Source: Kribbella aluminosa
GTDB taxonomy: Bacteria; Actinomycetota; Actinomycetes; Propionibacteriales; Kribbellaceae
Reading direction: 5' to 3'
Assembly: GCF_017876295.1 (NCBI RefSeq)
Contig: NZ_JAGINT010000002.1
Location: forward strand, 3,162,001-3,226,000
Length of the DNA stretch: 64,000 bases
Each line of letters starts with the position of its first letter. Position 1 is the stretch's first letter. The position numbers were made by a program, and so were the translations under genes. This document shows, piece after piece, positions 52,147-60,150 of the stretch. Below the pieces are notes generated by a model. It was not told the DNA's origin. It did no database searches and saw nothing but the letters and a program-made list of their open reading frames with translations.

Positions 52147-52175
52147 GGTTCGGTGCGCCGAGTGCGCACCGAACC
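52147..52175 (+). promoter_or_regulatory. Hairpin in the rplU leader
   Basis: GGTTCGGTGCGC and its exact complement form a 12-bp stem with the loop CGAGT. It is followed by TTTGC and lies 82 bp before rplU. It could be an attenuator or L21-binding leader, or a second terminator for rne. There is no long U-run. Confidence 0.55.
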
Positions 52176-52257
52176 TTTGCCTAACCGTGAATGTGTGAGG
52201 AATCTTCACACCGTCGCGATTGTAAGTTTTCCGATCCAGCAGAGAGTGAGATCCACG

Positions 52258-52599
52258 GTGTACGCGATCGTGCGCAGTGGCGGCACCCAGCAGAAGGTCG
52301 CCGTCGGCGATGTCATCGAGATCGACAGCCTGACCGAAAAGGTGGGCGACATCGTCGCTCTGCCGGCGGTCCTCGTCGTCGATGGCGACACCGTGACGGC
52401 CGACGCTGCGGCGCTGGCCAACGTGGCTGTGTCGGCCGAGGTCCTCGGCCGTACCAAGGGCCCCAAGATCCACATCCTCAAGTACAAGAACAAGACCGGT
52501 TACCGCAAGCGCCAGGGGCACCGTCAGCACTACACCCAGGTCAAGGTCACCGCGATCGACGCCAAGAAGCTGTCTTCTTCGGCAAAGAGTGGGAGCTGA
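52258..52599 (+). CDS. rplU: 50S ribosomal protein L21
   Basis: The 113-residue protein starts YAIVRSGGTQQKVAVGDVIEID and has KNKTGYRKRQGHRQHYT near the end, the rRNA-binding part of L21. The start is a GTG at 52258 after a GAGTGAG stretch. It binds 23S rRNA early in assembly. rpmA follows after 7 bp, the usual L21-L27 pair. Confidence 0.97.
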   Translation: MYAIVRSGGTQQKVAVGDVIEIDSLTEKVGDIVALPAVLVVDGDTVTADAAALANVAVSAEVLGRTKGPKIHILKYKNKTGYRKRQGHRQHYTQVKVTAIDAKKLSSSAKSGS

Positions 52600-52606
52600 T
52601 CAAGAC

Positions 52607-52867
52607 ATGGCACACAAAAAGGGCGCGGCCTCGACCCGCAACGGTCGTGACTCCAACGCGCAGCGGCTCGGCGTGAAGCGGTACGGCGGTCAGCTCGTGA
52701 ACGCCGGCGAGATCATCGTCCGGCAGCGCGGCACCCACTTCCACCCGGGCAACCTGGTCGGCCGTGGCGGCGACGACACGCTGTTCGCGCTGGCCGAGGG
52801 CCACGTGGAGTTCGGCACCCGGCGCGGCCGCCGCGTCGTCAACATCGTCCCGGCTCCGGCGGAGTAA
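52607..52867 (+). CDS. rpmA: 50S ribosomal protein L27
   Basis: The 86-residue protein begins AHKKGAASTRNGRDSNAQRLGVKRYGG, reaching the peptidyl-transferase centre with its N-terminus. There is no N-terminal extension needing cleavage. GGGAG precedes the ATG. A canonical terminator follows. Confidence 0.97.
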   Translation: MAHKKGAASTRNGRDSNAQRLGVKRYGGQLVNAGEIIVRQRGTHFHPGNLVGRGGDDTLFALAEGHVEFGTRRGRRVVNIVPAPAE

Positions 52868-52897
52868 CACCGCCACCCGGTTCACGAAGCTCTGCAC

Positions 52898-52934
52898 AAG
52901 GGCGGGTCGCGGAATACCGCGCACCCGCCCTTTT
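52898..52934 (+). terminator. Intrinsic terminator after rpmA
   Basis: AAGGGCGGGT-CGCGG pairs with CCGCG-C-ACCCGCCCTT around an AATA loop and is followed by TTTT. It is the best rho-independent terminator in the window. It separates rplU-rpmA from obgE. Confidence 0.9.
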
Positions 52935-52979
52935 GCTGTCTCAGTAGTACTTGGCTCCTGCAGGAAGTAGAGAACACCG

Positions 52980-54563
52980 ATGGCCATCCCTAGTTTCGTC
53001 GACCGTGTCACGGTGCAGGTCGCCGCGGGCCGCGGCGGGAACGGCTGCGCCTCGGTGCACCGGGAGAAGTTCAAGCCGCTCGGCGGTCCCGACGGCGGGA
53101 ACGGCGGTGACGGCGGCAGCGTGATCCTGCGCGTCGACCCGGACGTGACCACGCTCGTCGACTACCACCGTTCCAGCCACCGCACCGCGACGAACGGTGC
53201 CCAGGGCAAGGGTGACCACCAGGCCGGCAGCAACGGCGGCGACGTGGTCCTCGGCGTCCCGGACGGCACGGTGATCAGCACGGCGAACGGCGAGCTGCTC
53301 GCCGACCTCGTCGGCCCGGGAGCCGAGTTCATCGCCGCGCAGGGCGGCAAGGGCGGCCTCGGGAACGCGGCGCTGGCGAGCAGCACCCGCCGGGCGCCCG
53401 GGTTCGCGCTGCTCGGCGAGGACGGCGAGGAGCGCACGCTCGTCCTGGAGCTGAAGGTCGTCGCGGACATCGGCCTGGTCGGGTTCCCGAGCGCGGGCAA
53501 GTCGTCGCTGATCGCCGCGATCAGCCGCGCCCGCCCGAAGATCGCCGACTACCCGTTCACCACCCTGATCCCGAACCTCGGCGTCGTGGTCGCCGGCGAC
53601 ACCACGTTCACGGTCGCCGACGTACCGGGGCTGATCGAGGGCGCCAGCGAGGGCCGCGGCCTCGGGCACGACTTCCTGCGGCACGTGGAGCGCTGCGCGG
53701 CGCTCGTCCACGTCATCGACTGCGCGACGTACGAGCCGGGCCGCGACCCGCTGAGCGACCTGGACACGATCGAGGCCGAGCTGCGGGCGCACGGCGGGCT
53801 CGAGGACCGGCCGCGACTCGTTGCCCTGAACAAGATCGACGTACCGGACGCCCGCGAGATCGCCGAGATGGTGCAGGCCGAGCTGGAGGAGCGCGGGTAC
53901 CGGGTGTTCCCGATCTCGACCGCCTCGCACGAGGGCCTCGAGGCGCTGAAGTTCGCGATGGCGGACATCGTCCTACGCCGTCGTGCGGAGGCGGAGAAGC
54001 CCGACACCACGCGGATCGTGATCCGGCCGCGGGTGCATGGCGGGCCCGAGTTCAAGGTGAAGCAGCTGCCGGACGAGGGCGGCTGGCTGGTGCAGGGCCA
54101 GAAGCCCGAGCGCTGGGTGAAGCAGACCGACTTCGCGAACGCGGAGGCGACCGGCTACCTCGCGGACCGGCTGAACCGGCTCGGCGTCGAGGACGAGCTG
54201 CTCAAGCTCGGTGCGCGGCCGGGCGACGCGGTCGTGATCGGCGACGGTCCGAACGCGATCGTCTTCGACTTCGCGCCCGACGTCCAGGCCGGCGCCGAGA
54301 TCCTGGCCCGGCGCGGTGAGGACCACCGGCTCGAGGAGGTTCGTCCGGCGGAGCAGCGGCGGCGGGCGAAGGACTCGGAGTACCACGCGTTCCGCGAGGG
54401 CGAGCGGTCCGAGGAATGGTCGGAGCATGGGCACGGCTGGGCGGTCGACGAGGTCGACCTGTCCCCGGCCGAGTCGAAGCGAGCGGCAGAGGCTGTGGCG
54501 AAGCAGGCGCGCAAGGAAGCGCGCGAGCGGGCCGCGGCGGAGGAACTCGACCAGAACGGTTGA
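52980..54563 (+). CDS. obgE: GTPase Obg (CgtA)
   Basis: The 527-residue GTPase acts in 50S assembly and stress signalling. The Gly-rich Obg fold covers residues 1-158 (GGNGCASVHREKF, GGDGGSVILRVD). The G domain has GFPSAGKSSL, DVPG, NKID and STAS. The C-terminal OCT domain (about 345-430) and a charged tail to 527 are longer than in E. coli, as in other actinobacteria. It starts at an ATG after the rpmA terminator, so it has its own promoter. Confidence 0.96.
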   Translation: MAIPSFVDRVTVQVAAGRGGNGCASVHREKFKPLGGPDGGNGGDGGSVILRVDPDVTTLVDYHRSSHRTATNGAQGKGDHQAGSNGGDVVLGVPDGTVISTANGELLADLVGPGAEFIAAQGGKGGLGNAALASSTRRAPGFALLGEDGEERTLVLELKVVADIGLVGFPSAGKSSLIAAISRARPKIADYPFTTLIPNLGVVVAGDTTFTVADVPGLIEGASEGRGLGHDFLRHVERCAALVHVIDCATYEPGRDPLSDLDTIEAELRAHGGLEDRPRLVALNKIDVPDAREIAEMVQAELEERGYRVFPISTASHEGLEALKFAMADIVLRRRAEAEKPDTTRIVIRPRVHGGPEFKVKQLPDEGGWLVQGQKPERWVKQTDFANAEATGYLADRLNRLGVEDELLKLGARPGDAVVIGDGPNAIVFDFAPDVQAGAEILARRGEDHRLEEVRPAEQRRRAKDSEYHAFREGERSEEWSEHGHGWAVDEVDLSPAESKRAAEAVAKQARKEARERAAAEELDQNG

Positions 54564-54567
54564 TTTC

Positions 54568-55680
54568 ATGAACCATCGCGCGGAGGCGTCCGACGCCACC
54601 CGAATCGTCGTCAAGGTCGGCTCGTCGTCGCTGACCCAGCGCGGCAGGATCGACCTGGAACGACTCCGCCTGCTCGTCGACGCCATCGCGGCGCGGCGGG
54701 TCGAGGGGACCGAGGTCGTCCTGGTGTCGTCCGGCGCGATCGCCGCCGGGCTCGCACCGATGGGGCTGCGGTCCCGGCCGCGGGACCTGGCGACGCAGCA
54801 GGCGGCCGCGTCGGTCGGGCAGGGCCTGCTGATGGCGAGGTACAGCGATGCCTTCGCCGCGCACGGACTGCGGGTCGGGCAGGTGCTGCTGACCGTCGAC
54901 GACGTCACGCGCCGATCGCACTACCGCAACGCCTTCCGGACGTTCGCGCGGTTGCTCGAGCTCGGCGTCGTACCGATCGTGAACGAGAACGACACGGTCG
55001 CGACCACCGAGATCCGCTTCGGCGACAACGACCGGCTGGCCGCGCTGACCAGTCATCTCGTGCACGCCGACCTGTTGCTGCTGCTGTCCGACGTCGACGG
55101 CCTGTACGACGGGGACCCGCGCAAACCAGGTACGTCGATGGTGACCGAGATCCGCGGCGCCGCCGACCTCGAACCGCTCGCGCTCGGGAAGTCCGGGGCG
55201 TCCGGGGTCGGCACCGGCGGGATGCAGACGAAGGTCGAGGCGGCCGGAATCGCCACCGAGGCAGGGATTCCGGTGATCCTGACGTCGGCGGCCCGGGTCG
55301 GCGAGGCGCTGCGCGGTGAGGCGGTCGGCACGCTGTTCCATCCCACGGGCAAGCGGCGGAAGACGCGGTTGCTGTGGCTCGCGCACGCGACGTCCGGGCA
55401 GGGCATCCTGCGGCTGGACGACGGCGCCGTACGGGCGCTCACCCAGCGCCGGGCGTCGTTGCTCCCGGCTGGGATCTCCGCTGTTGAAGGGACTTTCTCC
55501 GCGGGTGACCCGGTCGATCTGGTGTCGCCGTCCGGCGTGACGATCGCCCGCGGGCTGGTGAACTACGACGCGTCCGAGCTGCCGGAGCTGCTCGGACGTT
55601 CGACCCGGGACCTCGCCCGCGAGCTCGGAGCGGCGTACGAACGCGAAGTGGTACACCGCGACGACCTGGTCCTGCTGTGA
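54568..55680 (+). CDS. proB: Glutamate 5-kinase
   Basis: The 370-residue enzyme makes gamma-glutamyl phosphate for proline. The amino-acid-kinase domain shows VVKVGSSSLTQRGR, VVLVSSGAIAAGL, VPIVNENDTVAT and GTGGMQTKVEAA. A C-terminal PUA domain (about residues 275-365) is present. It starts 4 bp after obgE, so the two are cotranscribed. Confidence 0.96.
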   Translation: MNHRAEASDATRIVVKVGSSSLTQRGRIDLERLRLLVDAIAARRVEGTEVVLVSSGAIAAGLAPMGLRSRPRDLATQQAAASVGQGLLMARYSDAFAAHGLRVGQVLLTVDDVTRRSHYRNAFRTFARLLELGVVPIVNENDTVATTEIRFGDNDRLAALTSHLVHADLLLLLSDVDGLYDGDPRKPGTSMVTEIRGAADLEPLALGKSGASGVGTGGMQTKVEAAGIATEAGIPVILTSAARVGEALRGEAVGTLFHPTGKRRKTRLLWLAHATSGQGILRLDDGAVRALTQRRASLLPAGISAVEGTFSAGDPVDLVSPSGVTIARGLVNYDASELPELLGRSTRDLARELGAAYEREVVHRDDLVLL

Positions 55681-55686
55681 AGCAGG

Positions 55687-55714
55687 TTCGCAAGCACGAC
55701 AACCGACCTAGGAT
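55687..55714 (+). promoter_or_regulatory. Leaderless promoter of proA
   Basis: TTCGCA (-35) and TAGGAT (-10) are 16 bp apart, and the GTG of proA starts 6 nt after the -10. No ribosome site lies between. proA can thus be transcribed apart from proB. Confidence 0.6.
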
Positions 55715-55720
55715 GGCGAA

Positions 55721-56965
55721 GTGAGCGAGATCATCGAGTTGGCGCGGCGTGCGCGGGTTGCTTCGTATGCCCTGGCGGAGGCGTCCCGGGCGACGAAGGA
55801 CTGGGCGCTGCACGCGATGGCGGCCGCGCTGCGGGCGAACACCGACGCGATCGTCGCGGCGAACGCGAAGGACGTGGCGGCCGCGCGCGGGGCCGGTACG
55901 CCGGAGTCGACCGTGGACCGGCTGGAGCTGAACCCGTCGCGGGTCGACGCGATGGCGGCCGGGCTGGAACAGCTCGCCGGTCTGGCGGATCCGGTCGGCG
56001 AGGTTGTCCGCGGGTACACCCTGCCGAACGGGCTCGAGCTCCGCCAGGTGCGCGTGCCGTTCGGCGTGGTCGGGATCATCTACGAGGCCCGGCCGAACGT
56101 CACCGCCGACGCCGCCGGCATCTGCCTGAAGTCCGGCAACGCGGTGCTGCTGCGCGGTTCGTCGTCGGCGGCCGCGTCCAACGAGGCGATCATCGCCGTA
56201 CTGCGGGACGCCGCCGAGTCGACCGGTCTGCCCGCCGACGTCGTACAGGGTGTGCCGACCGATCGGGCCGCCGTGAAGGAACTGATGCAGGCGCGCGGCC
56301 TGGTCGACGTACTGATCCCGCGCGGCGGCGCCGGGCTGATCCAGACCGTCGTGAGCGAGTCCTCGGTGCCGGTGATCGAGACCGGCGTCGGCAACTGCCA
56401 CGTGTACATCGACGCGGACGCGGACCTGGACCTCGGCCTGGAGATCCTGCTGAACTCGAAGACCCAGCGCCCGAGCGTCTGCAACGCCGCCGAGTCGCTG
56501 CTGGTGCACGCGTCGGTGGCCGACGAGTTCCTCGGCCGGGCGTTGCCCGCGCTGGCCGCGGCCGGCGTGACGGTGCACGGCGATCCGACGGTCGTTGCTG
56601 CTGGCAAGGATGTGGTGGCGGCGACCGAGGAGGACTTCGGGACGGAGTACAACTCGCTCGACCTCTCGGCCGCGGTGGTCGACTCGCTCGAGGACGCGGT
56701 GCAGCACATCCGCCGGTACAGCTCGGGTCACACCGACGCGATCATCACCCGTTCGCAGGCGGCGGCGCGGCGGTTCACGCAGGCGGTCGACTCGGCAGCG
56801 GTGGTGGTGAACGCGAGCACCCGGTTCACCGACGGCGGCGAGTTCGGCTTCGGCGCCGAGATCGGGATCTCCACCCAGAAGCTGCACGCCCGCGGCCCGA
56901 TGGGGTTGCCGGAGATGACGTCGACGAAGTACGTCGTCACCGGCGAGGGCCAGATCCGCACCTGA
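55721..56965 (+). CDS. proA: Gamma-glutamyl phosphate reductase
   Basis: The 414-residue NADPH-dependent enzyme makes glutamate-5-semialdehyde. It has VPFGVVGIIYEARPNVTADAAG, LKSGNAVLLRGSSSA, the catalytic Cys region TQRPSVCNAAESLLVH, and the end FGFGAEIGISTQKLHARGPMGL. The GTG start is supported by a -10 box 6 nt upstream. It follows proB with 40 bp between. Confidence 0.96.
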   Translation: MSEIIELARRARVASYALAEASRATKDWALHAMAAALRANTDAIVAANAKDVAAARGAGTPESTVDRLELNPSRVDAMAAGLEQLAGLADPVGEVVRGYTLPNGLELRQVRVPFGVVGIIYEARPNVTADAAGICLKSGNAVLLRGSSSAAASNEAIIAVLRDAAESTGLPADVVQGVPTDRAAVKELMQARGLVDVLIPRGGAGLIQTVVSESSVPVIETGVGNCHVYIDADADLDLGLEILLNSKTQRPSVCNAAESLLVHASVADEFLGRALPALAAAGVTVHGDPTVVAAGKDVVAATEEDFGTEYNSLDLSAAVVDSLEDAVQHIRRYSSGHTDAIITRSQAAARRFTQAVDSAAVVVNASTRFTDGGEFGFGAEIGISTQKLHARGPMGLPEMTSTKYVVTGEGQIRT

Positions 56966-56971
56966 GCGACG

Positions 56972-57015
56972 CGCCTGCCGCAGCGCCGTACCAGGTGTTC
57001 AGCGGGCTGCAGGCG
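56972..57015 (+). terminator. Bulged hairpin after proA
   Basis: CGCCTG..CAGC pairs with GCTG.CAGGCG across a loop of about 20 nt. It lies 7 bp after the proA stop and before the convergent PPTase gene. No U-run is seen. Confidence 0.4.
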
Positions 57016-57040
57016 GAACCGCCTCACGGTGTGTGACCGG

Positions 57041-57685
57041 TCAGCTCAGGAGGTGGGTCGCGTCGTGGATGTGGACGACGGGCGGCTCGGCCGACGTGAC
57101 GGCGAGGGCGGCCCGGTGGTCGGGGCCGGCGTCCAGCTCCAGCAGTTGAATGCCGCGGGGTGCTGCCGCGCGGAGATCGCCGCGTAGGCCTTCGCCGGTC
57201 GCCTTGACGACGGCTTCTTTCCGGGTCCAGTACGTCGTGAAAGCGGACAGCTTCGCGATCCCGTCGTACCTGGACAGGTCGCGGACCTCGTCGGCCGTCA
57301 GTGCGATCCGGGCCACCGCGTCCACGTCCACCGCTGGATCGATCCGCTCGACGTCGAGCCCCACCGGGCGATCCGCGAAGGCGACTCCGACGAGATCTCC
57401 GGAATGCGTCACCGACAGCTCGACCCCTCCGGAGGCTCGCACCTTCCCGTGCGGCTTCCCGCACTCCGGGCACGTTCTGTCCAGCAGAATGTTTGCTGCG
57501 GGCAACGAAAGGCGCCGCGCCAGCGCCCGCCGGACGATCGTCACGCCGAGCAGGAACCGCGCCTTGTCGACATCCCGTACGTACGCCGCCAGCCGGCCGC
57601 GCTCGACCTCGTCCAGATCGCGCTCGAACTCGTCCCGGGCTTGATCGACGCCCGCCCACCACACCTCGACAACCGGCGCGGTCAT
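57041..57685 (-). CDS. 4'-phosphopantetheinyl transferase (Sfp type)
   Basis: The 214-residue enzyme activates carrier proteins. Sfp motifs are present: RFLLGVTIVRRALARRL, SVTHSGDLVGVAF, GLDVERIDP with metal-binding Asp and Glu, and WTRKEAVVKATGEGL. Four Cys are few; CPECG resembles half a zinc knuckle. Its start overlaps the PadR stop as ATGA, so the two are one operon. No NRPS/PKS genes are nearby. Confidence 0.9.
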   Translation of the reverse strand: MTAPVVEVWWAGVDQARDEFERDLDEVERGRLAAYVRDVDKARFLLGVTIVRRALARRLSLPAANILLDRTCPECGKPHGKVRASGGVELSVTHSGDLVGVAFADRPVGLDVERIDPAVDVDAVARIALTADEVRDLSRYDGIAKLSAFTTYWTRKEAVVKATGEGLRGDLRAAAPRGIQLLELDAGPDHRAALAVTSAEPPVVHIHDATHLLS

Positions 57686-58260
57686 ACCGGACCGGGCTTC
57701 CAGGTGAGCGTGCCCGACCGCAGTTCGCGCAGTACGCCGTCGATCCATTCGGCCTCGGCGACCGTGACCGCGACCTGGTACTCCGTCTCCAGCAGCGCGA
57801 ACCGGGGGATCGGCTGCCCGTCCACTGTCGCCTCCAGCTCCCGCCGCAGCTCCGCGATCCGCCGCGTCAGCAACTCCCGCCGCCGTGCCAGCAACTCACC
57901 CGCGGTCTCCGGTGGCAGCAGCATCACGAACGACAGCCCCGCCGGGAACTCCGGGAACTCGTTCCGCGGCGTCGTCAGGATCTCCGACAACCACTCCCGG
58001 CACACCTCCCGCCCCGCGTCTGTCAGGTGGTAGACCGTTCGCTCCGGATACCGTTCGTCCCGCTCGGTCGCGCCGGCCGCGATCAGCCCGGCCTCTTCCA
58101 GCCGCACGATCATCCGGTACAGGCTGGTCCGCTGGCCGACGTTCACCACCTGGTCCTTGCCCCACTGCTTGATCAGCCGCTGGATCCCGTACGGATGCAG
58201 CGGACCGTTCTCCAGCAACCCGAGGATCGCCATCGCCAGCGTCGAGCGTCGAAAAGTCAC
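57682..58260 (-). CDS. PadR-family transcriptional regulator
   Basis: The 192-residue protein begins LAMAILGLLENGPLHPYGIQRLIKQWGKDQV, then SLYRMIVRLEEAGLI and RTVYHLTDAGREV, the PadR winged helix. A C-terminal helical dimerisation domain follows. The GTG at 58260 is chosen because TACAGT lies 6 nt before it and TTGCAA 18 bp further up. A start at 58296 would lie inside the palindrome. It is divergent from a hydrolase gene and coupled to the PPTase gene. Confidence 0.9.
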   Translation of the reverse strand: MTFRRSTLAMAILGLLENGPLHPYGIQRLIKQWGKDQVVNVGQRTSLYRMIVRLEEAGLIAAGATERDERYPERTVYHLTDAGREVCREWLSEILTTPRNEFPEFPAGLSFVMLLPPETAGELLARRRELLTRRIAELRRELEATVDGQPIPRFALLETEYQVAVTVAEAEWIDGVLRELRSGTLTWKPGPV

Positions 58261-58266
58261 CCCCTC

Positions 58267-58319
58267 ACTGTAAGGGTTCAAAGAAACTAGTTGCAATGCA
58301 ACTAGCCGCTATGTAACTA
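58267..58319. promoter_or_regulatory. Back-to-back leaderless promoters with PadR palindrome
   Basis: CTAGTTGCA-A-TGCAACTAG (58287-58305) is a perfect 9-bp inverted repeat. The self-complementary TTGCAA inside it (58291-58296) can serve as -35 for both directions. Rightward, a 17-bp spacer leads to TAACTA and the hydrolase ATG 7 nt later. Leftward, an 18-bp spacer leads to TACAGT and the padR GTG 6 nt later. PadR binding would block both promoters. Confidence 0.75.
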
Positions 58320-58326
58320 TCGATCC

Positions 58327-59211
58327 ATGAGCGCAGACCTGACCCAAGGTGCCGTCACCTCTCGCGACGGCACCGAGATCGGCTATTACAAGACCGGCCG
58401 AGGCCCGGCCGTCGTCGTGCTGCACGGCAGTATGGAATCGGCGACCAGCCACACCCTGTTCGCGCAGGAGCTGGCCGACGAGTTCACCGTCTACCTCCCG
58501 GACCGCCGCGGTCGCGGTCTTTCCGGCCCGCACCGGCCGGACCACGGCGTTCGTACGGAGGTCGAGGACCTGGACGCCGTACTCACCGTGGCCGGAGCTG
58601 AGCGCGCGTTCGGCATCAGCGCCGGGGGAGCGGTCGTGCTCGAGGCCGCGCGGACGCTGTCGTCCCTGAAGCAGGTCGCGCTCTACGAGCCGGCGCTCGT
58701 CGCGGACGGCGCCCCGCACCGCGAGTGGCTCGCTCGTTTCGACCAGCAGATCGCCCGCGGCGACATCGCCGGCGCGATGGTGACGAGCATGTTCGGCTTC
58801 GAGCTGGCGCCCGGGTTCCTCAAGGTGGTGCCCCGCGGCGTGCTTCGGTGGGCCACCGAGAAGATGCTGGCCAAGGACGCGCGCCAGGCCGCCGACGGCG
58901 CGGTCCTGCTCCGTGATCTCGCGCCGACGATCCACGCCGAGGGCACGATCGTCGCCGAGCTCGGCGGCACCTTCGAGAAGTTCAGGACGGTCGACGCCGA
59001 CGTACTGCTGCTCGGCGGCACGAAGGGACTCCGCGGCCTGCAGCCCGGCCGGGACACCCTGGAGAAGGTCCTGCCGAACGTCCGCCGGATCGAGTTCGAC
59101 GGCTACGACCACGGCGCGGCGTCGGATCCCGGCGGCGTCAACCCGGCCGGCAAGCCGGAAGCGGTACGGCGGATCGCCGCCGAGGTGAAGGCCTTCCTCA
59201 AGCGGTCCTGA
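58327..59211 (+). CDS. Alpha/beta hydrolase
   Basis: The 294-residue protein has VVVLHGSMESATSH, VYLPDRRGRGLSG, the nucleophile GISAGG near residue 100, and FDGYDHGAASDP with a probable catalytic His. The cap domain holds FGFELAPGFLKVVPRG. The substrate is unknown. As the gene opposite padR it may detoxify the phenolic or hydrophobic ligand sensed by PadR. It is probably leaderless. Its last 14 bp overlap the convergent HxlR-fusion gene. Confidence 0.86.
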   Translation: MSADLTQGAVTSRDGTEIGYYKTGRGPAVVVLHGSMESATSHTLFAQELADEFTVYLPDRRGRGLSGPHRPDHGVRTEVEDLDAVLTVAGAERAFGISAGGAVVLEAARTLSSLKQVALYEPALVADGAPHREWLARFDQQIARGDIAGAMVTSMFGFELAPGFLKVVPRGVLRWATEKMLAKDARQAADGAVLLRDLAPTIHAEGTIVAELGGTFEKFRTVDADVLLLGGTKGLRGLQPGRDTLEKVLPNVRRIEFDGYDHGAASDPGGVNPAGKPEAVRRIAAEVKAFLKRS

Positions 59212-60061
59212 ACGCCCAGTCGACCGCCTCCGCGATGTCCGTCACCGGGTACCGCACCGCCTGCACGACGCGGTCCGCGCCGACGATCAGCACGAACCGC
59301 TTCAACCGCTCGTACCCGCCGGCCCGGAACGTCGGCAACCGCAGCGCCGCCGCCAGTTCCAGCTCGAGGTCGGACAGCAGCAGGTGTGGGATGTCCTCCG
59401 CCTCAGCGAACGCCCGCTGCTCGTCGGGCCGCTGCGTACTCACTCCACGCACGGCGATCCGCTGATCCGTGAACTCGCCGTACCGCCCGGCGAAGAGCCG
59501 GTTCTCCAGCGTGCAGCCGGTCGTCCCGTCGATGTCGTCCCACCCGTCCGGCAGCGGCGTCGGCCGTCCGGTCGCGGGGTAGCCGAACAGCACGGTCGCG
59601 CGACTGTCGACATCCAGAATGTCGACAGTCCTACCAGCGGTCGACGGCAGTTCGACGTACGGCACGTGGTGTCCGACCAGCTCGTGCAGACGTTGGGCCG
59701 GCGGCTCGTCCTCGGCGTTCGTCCCGGTGAGCGAGCCATCGCCGAGCAGCCAGCGGTCACCCCAGTCCTGCAGGGCGACGAGCACGGGCAGGAGGGCTCG
59801 CCCACGCGGCGTCAGCTGGTACGCGTACCGGGTCGGCCGGTCCTGGTACGCGACCTTGTCGACAATCCGACTGTCGACCAGGCCGTTCAGCCGCTCGGTC
59901 AGCACCTTCCGCGAGATGTGCAGTGCTCCCGCGAGCTCGTCGAACCTGGACAGCCCGCGGGCCAGATCGCGGACGATCAGCAGTTCCCAGCCGTCGCCGA
60001 TGACGCCGAGGGACTGCGCGATCGCGCAGTCCGGCTCGGGCGAGAAGCTGCTCCGCCGCAC
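59198..60061 (-). CDS. HxlR regulator fused to a peroxiredoxin-like domain
   Basis: The 287-residue protein has an HxlR winged helix in its first 110 residues: CAIAQSLGVIGDGWELLIVRDL, SRFDELAGALHISRKVLTERL, and YQLTPRGRALLPVL. From about residue 130 comes a thioredoxin-fold, AhpC/TSA-like domain. GTTGCTLE holds a candidate peroxidatic Cys near residue 182; IAVRGVSTQRPDEQRAFAEAEDIPHLLLSD and KRFVLIVGADRVVQAVRYP follow. The start at 60061 has GAAGGGG 8 nt upstream; the longer frame from 60130 would run into the operator. It probably senses oxidants or electrophiles and controls the divergent MFS exporter. Confidence 0.85.
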   Translation of the reverse strand: MRRSSFSPEPDCAIAQSLGVIGDGWELLIVRDLARGLSRFDELAGALHISRKVLTERLNGLVDSRIVDKVAYQDRPTRYAYQLTPRGRALLPVLVALQDWGDRWLLGDGSLTGTNAEDEPPAQRLHELVGHHVPYVELPSTAGRTVDILDVDSRATVLFGYPATGRPTPLPDGWDDIDGTTGCTLENRLFAGRYGEFTDQRIAVRGVSTQRPDEQRAFAEAEDIPHLLLSDLELELAAALRLPTFRAGGYERLKRFVLIVGADRVVQAVRYPVTDIAEAVDWAFRTA

Positions 60062-60105
60062 GATCCGTACCCCTTCGATTCCAGTTGCTGCCCGGTCGTC
60101 GGGTC

Positions 60106-60132
60106 GAGTAAGTTCCCAACAGGAACTCACTC
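60106..60132. promoter_or_regulatory. Operator of the HxlR fusion
   Basis: GAGT.AGTTCC-CAACA-GGAACT.ACTC is an inverted repeat with 10 of 11 arm positions paired. It lies in the 89-bp gap between the fusion gene and the MFS gene. It is placed to control both. Confidence 0.7.
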
Positions 60133-60150
60133 TACCGCAGGGGGACGGAC

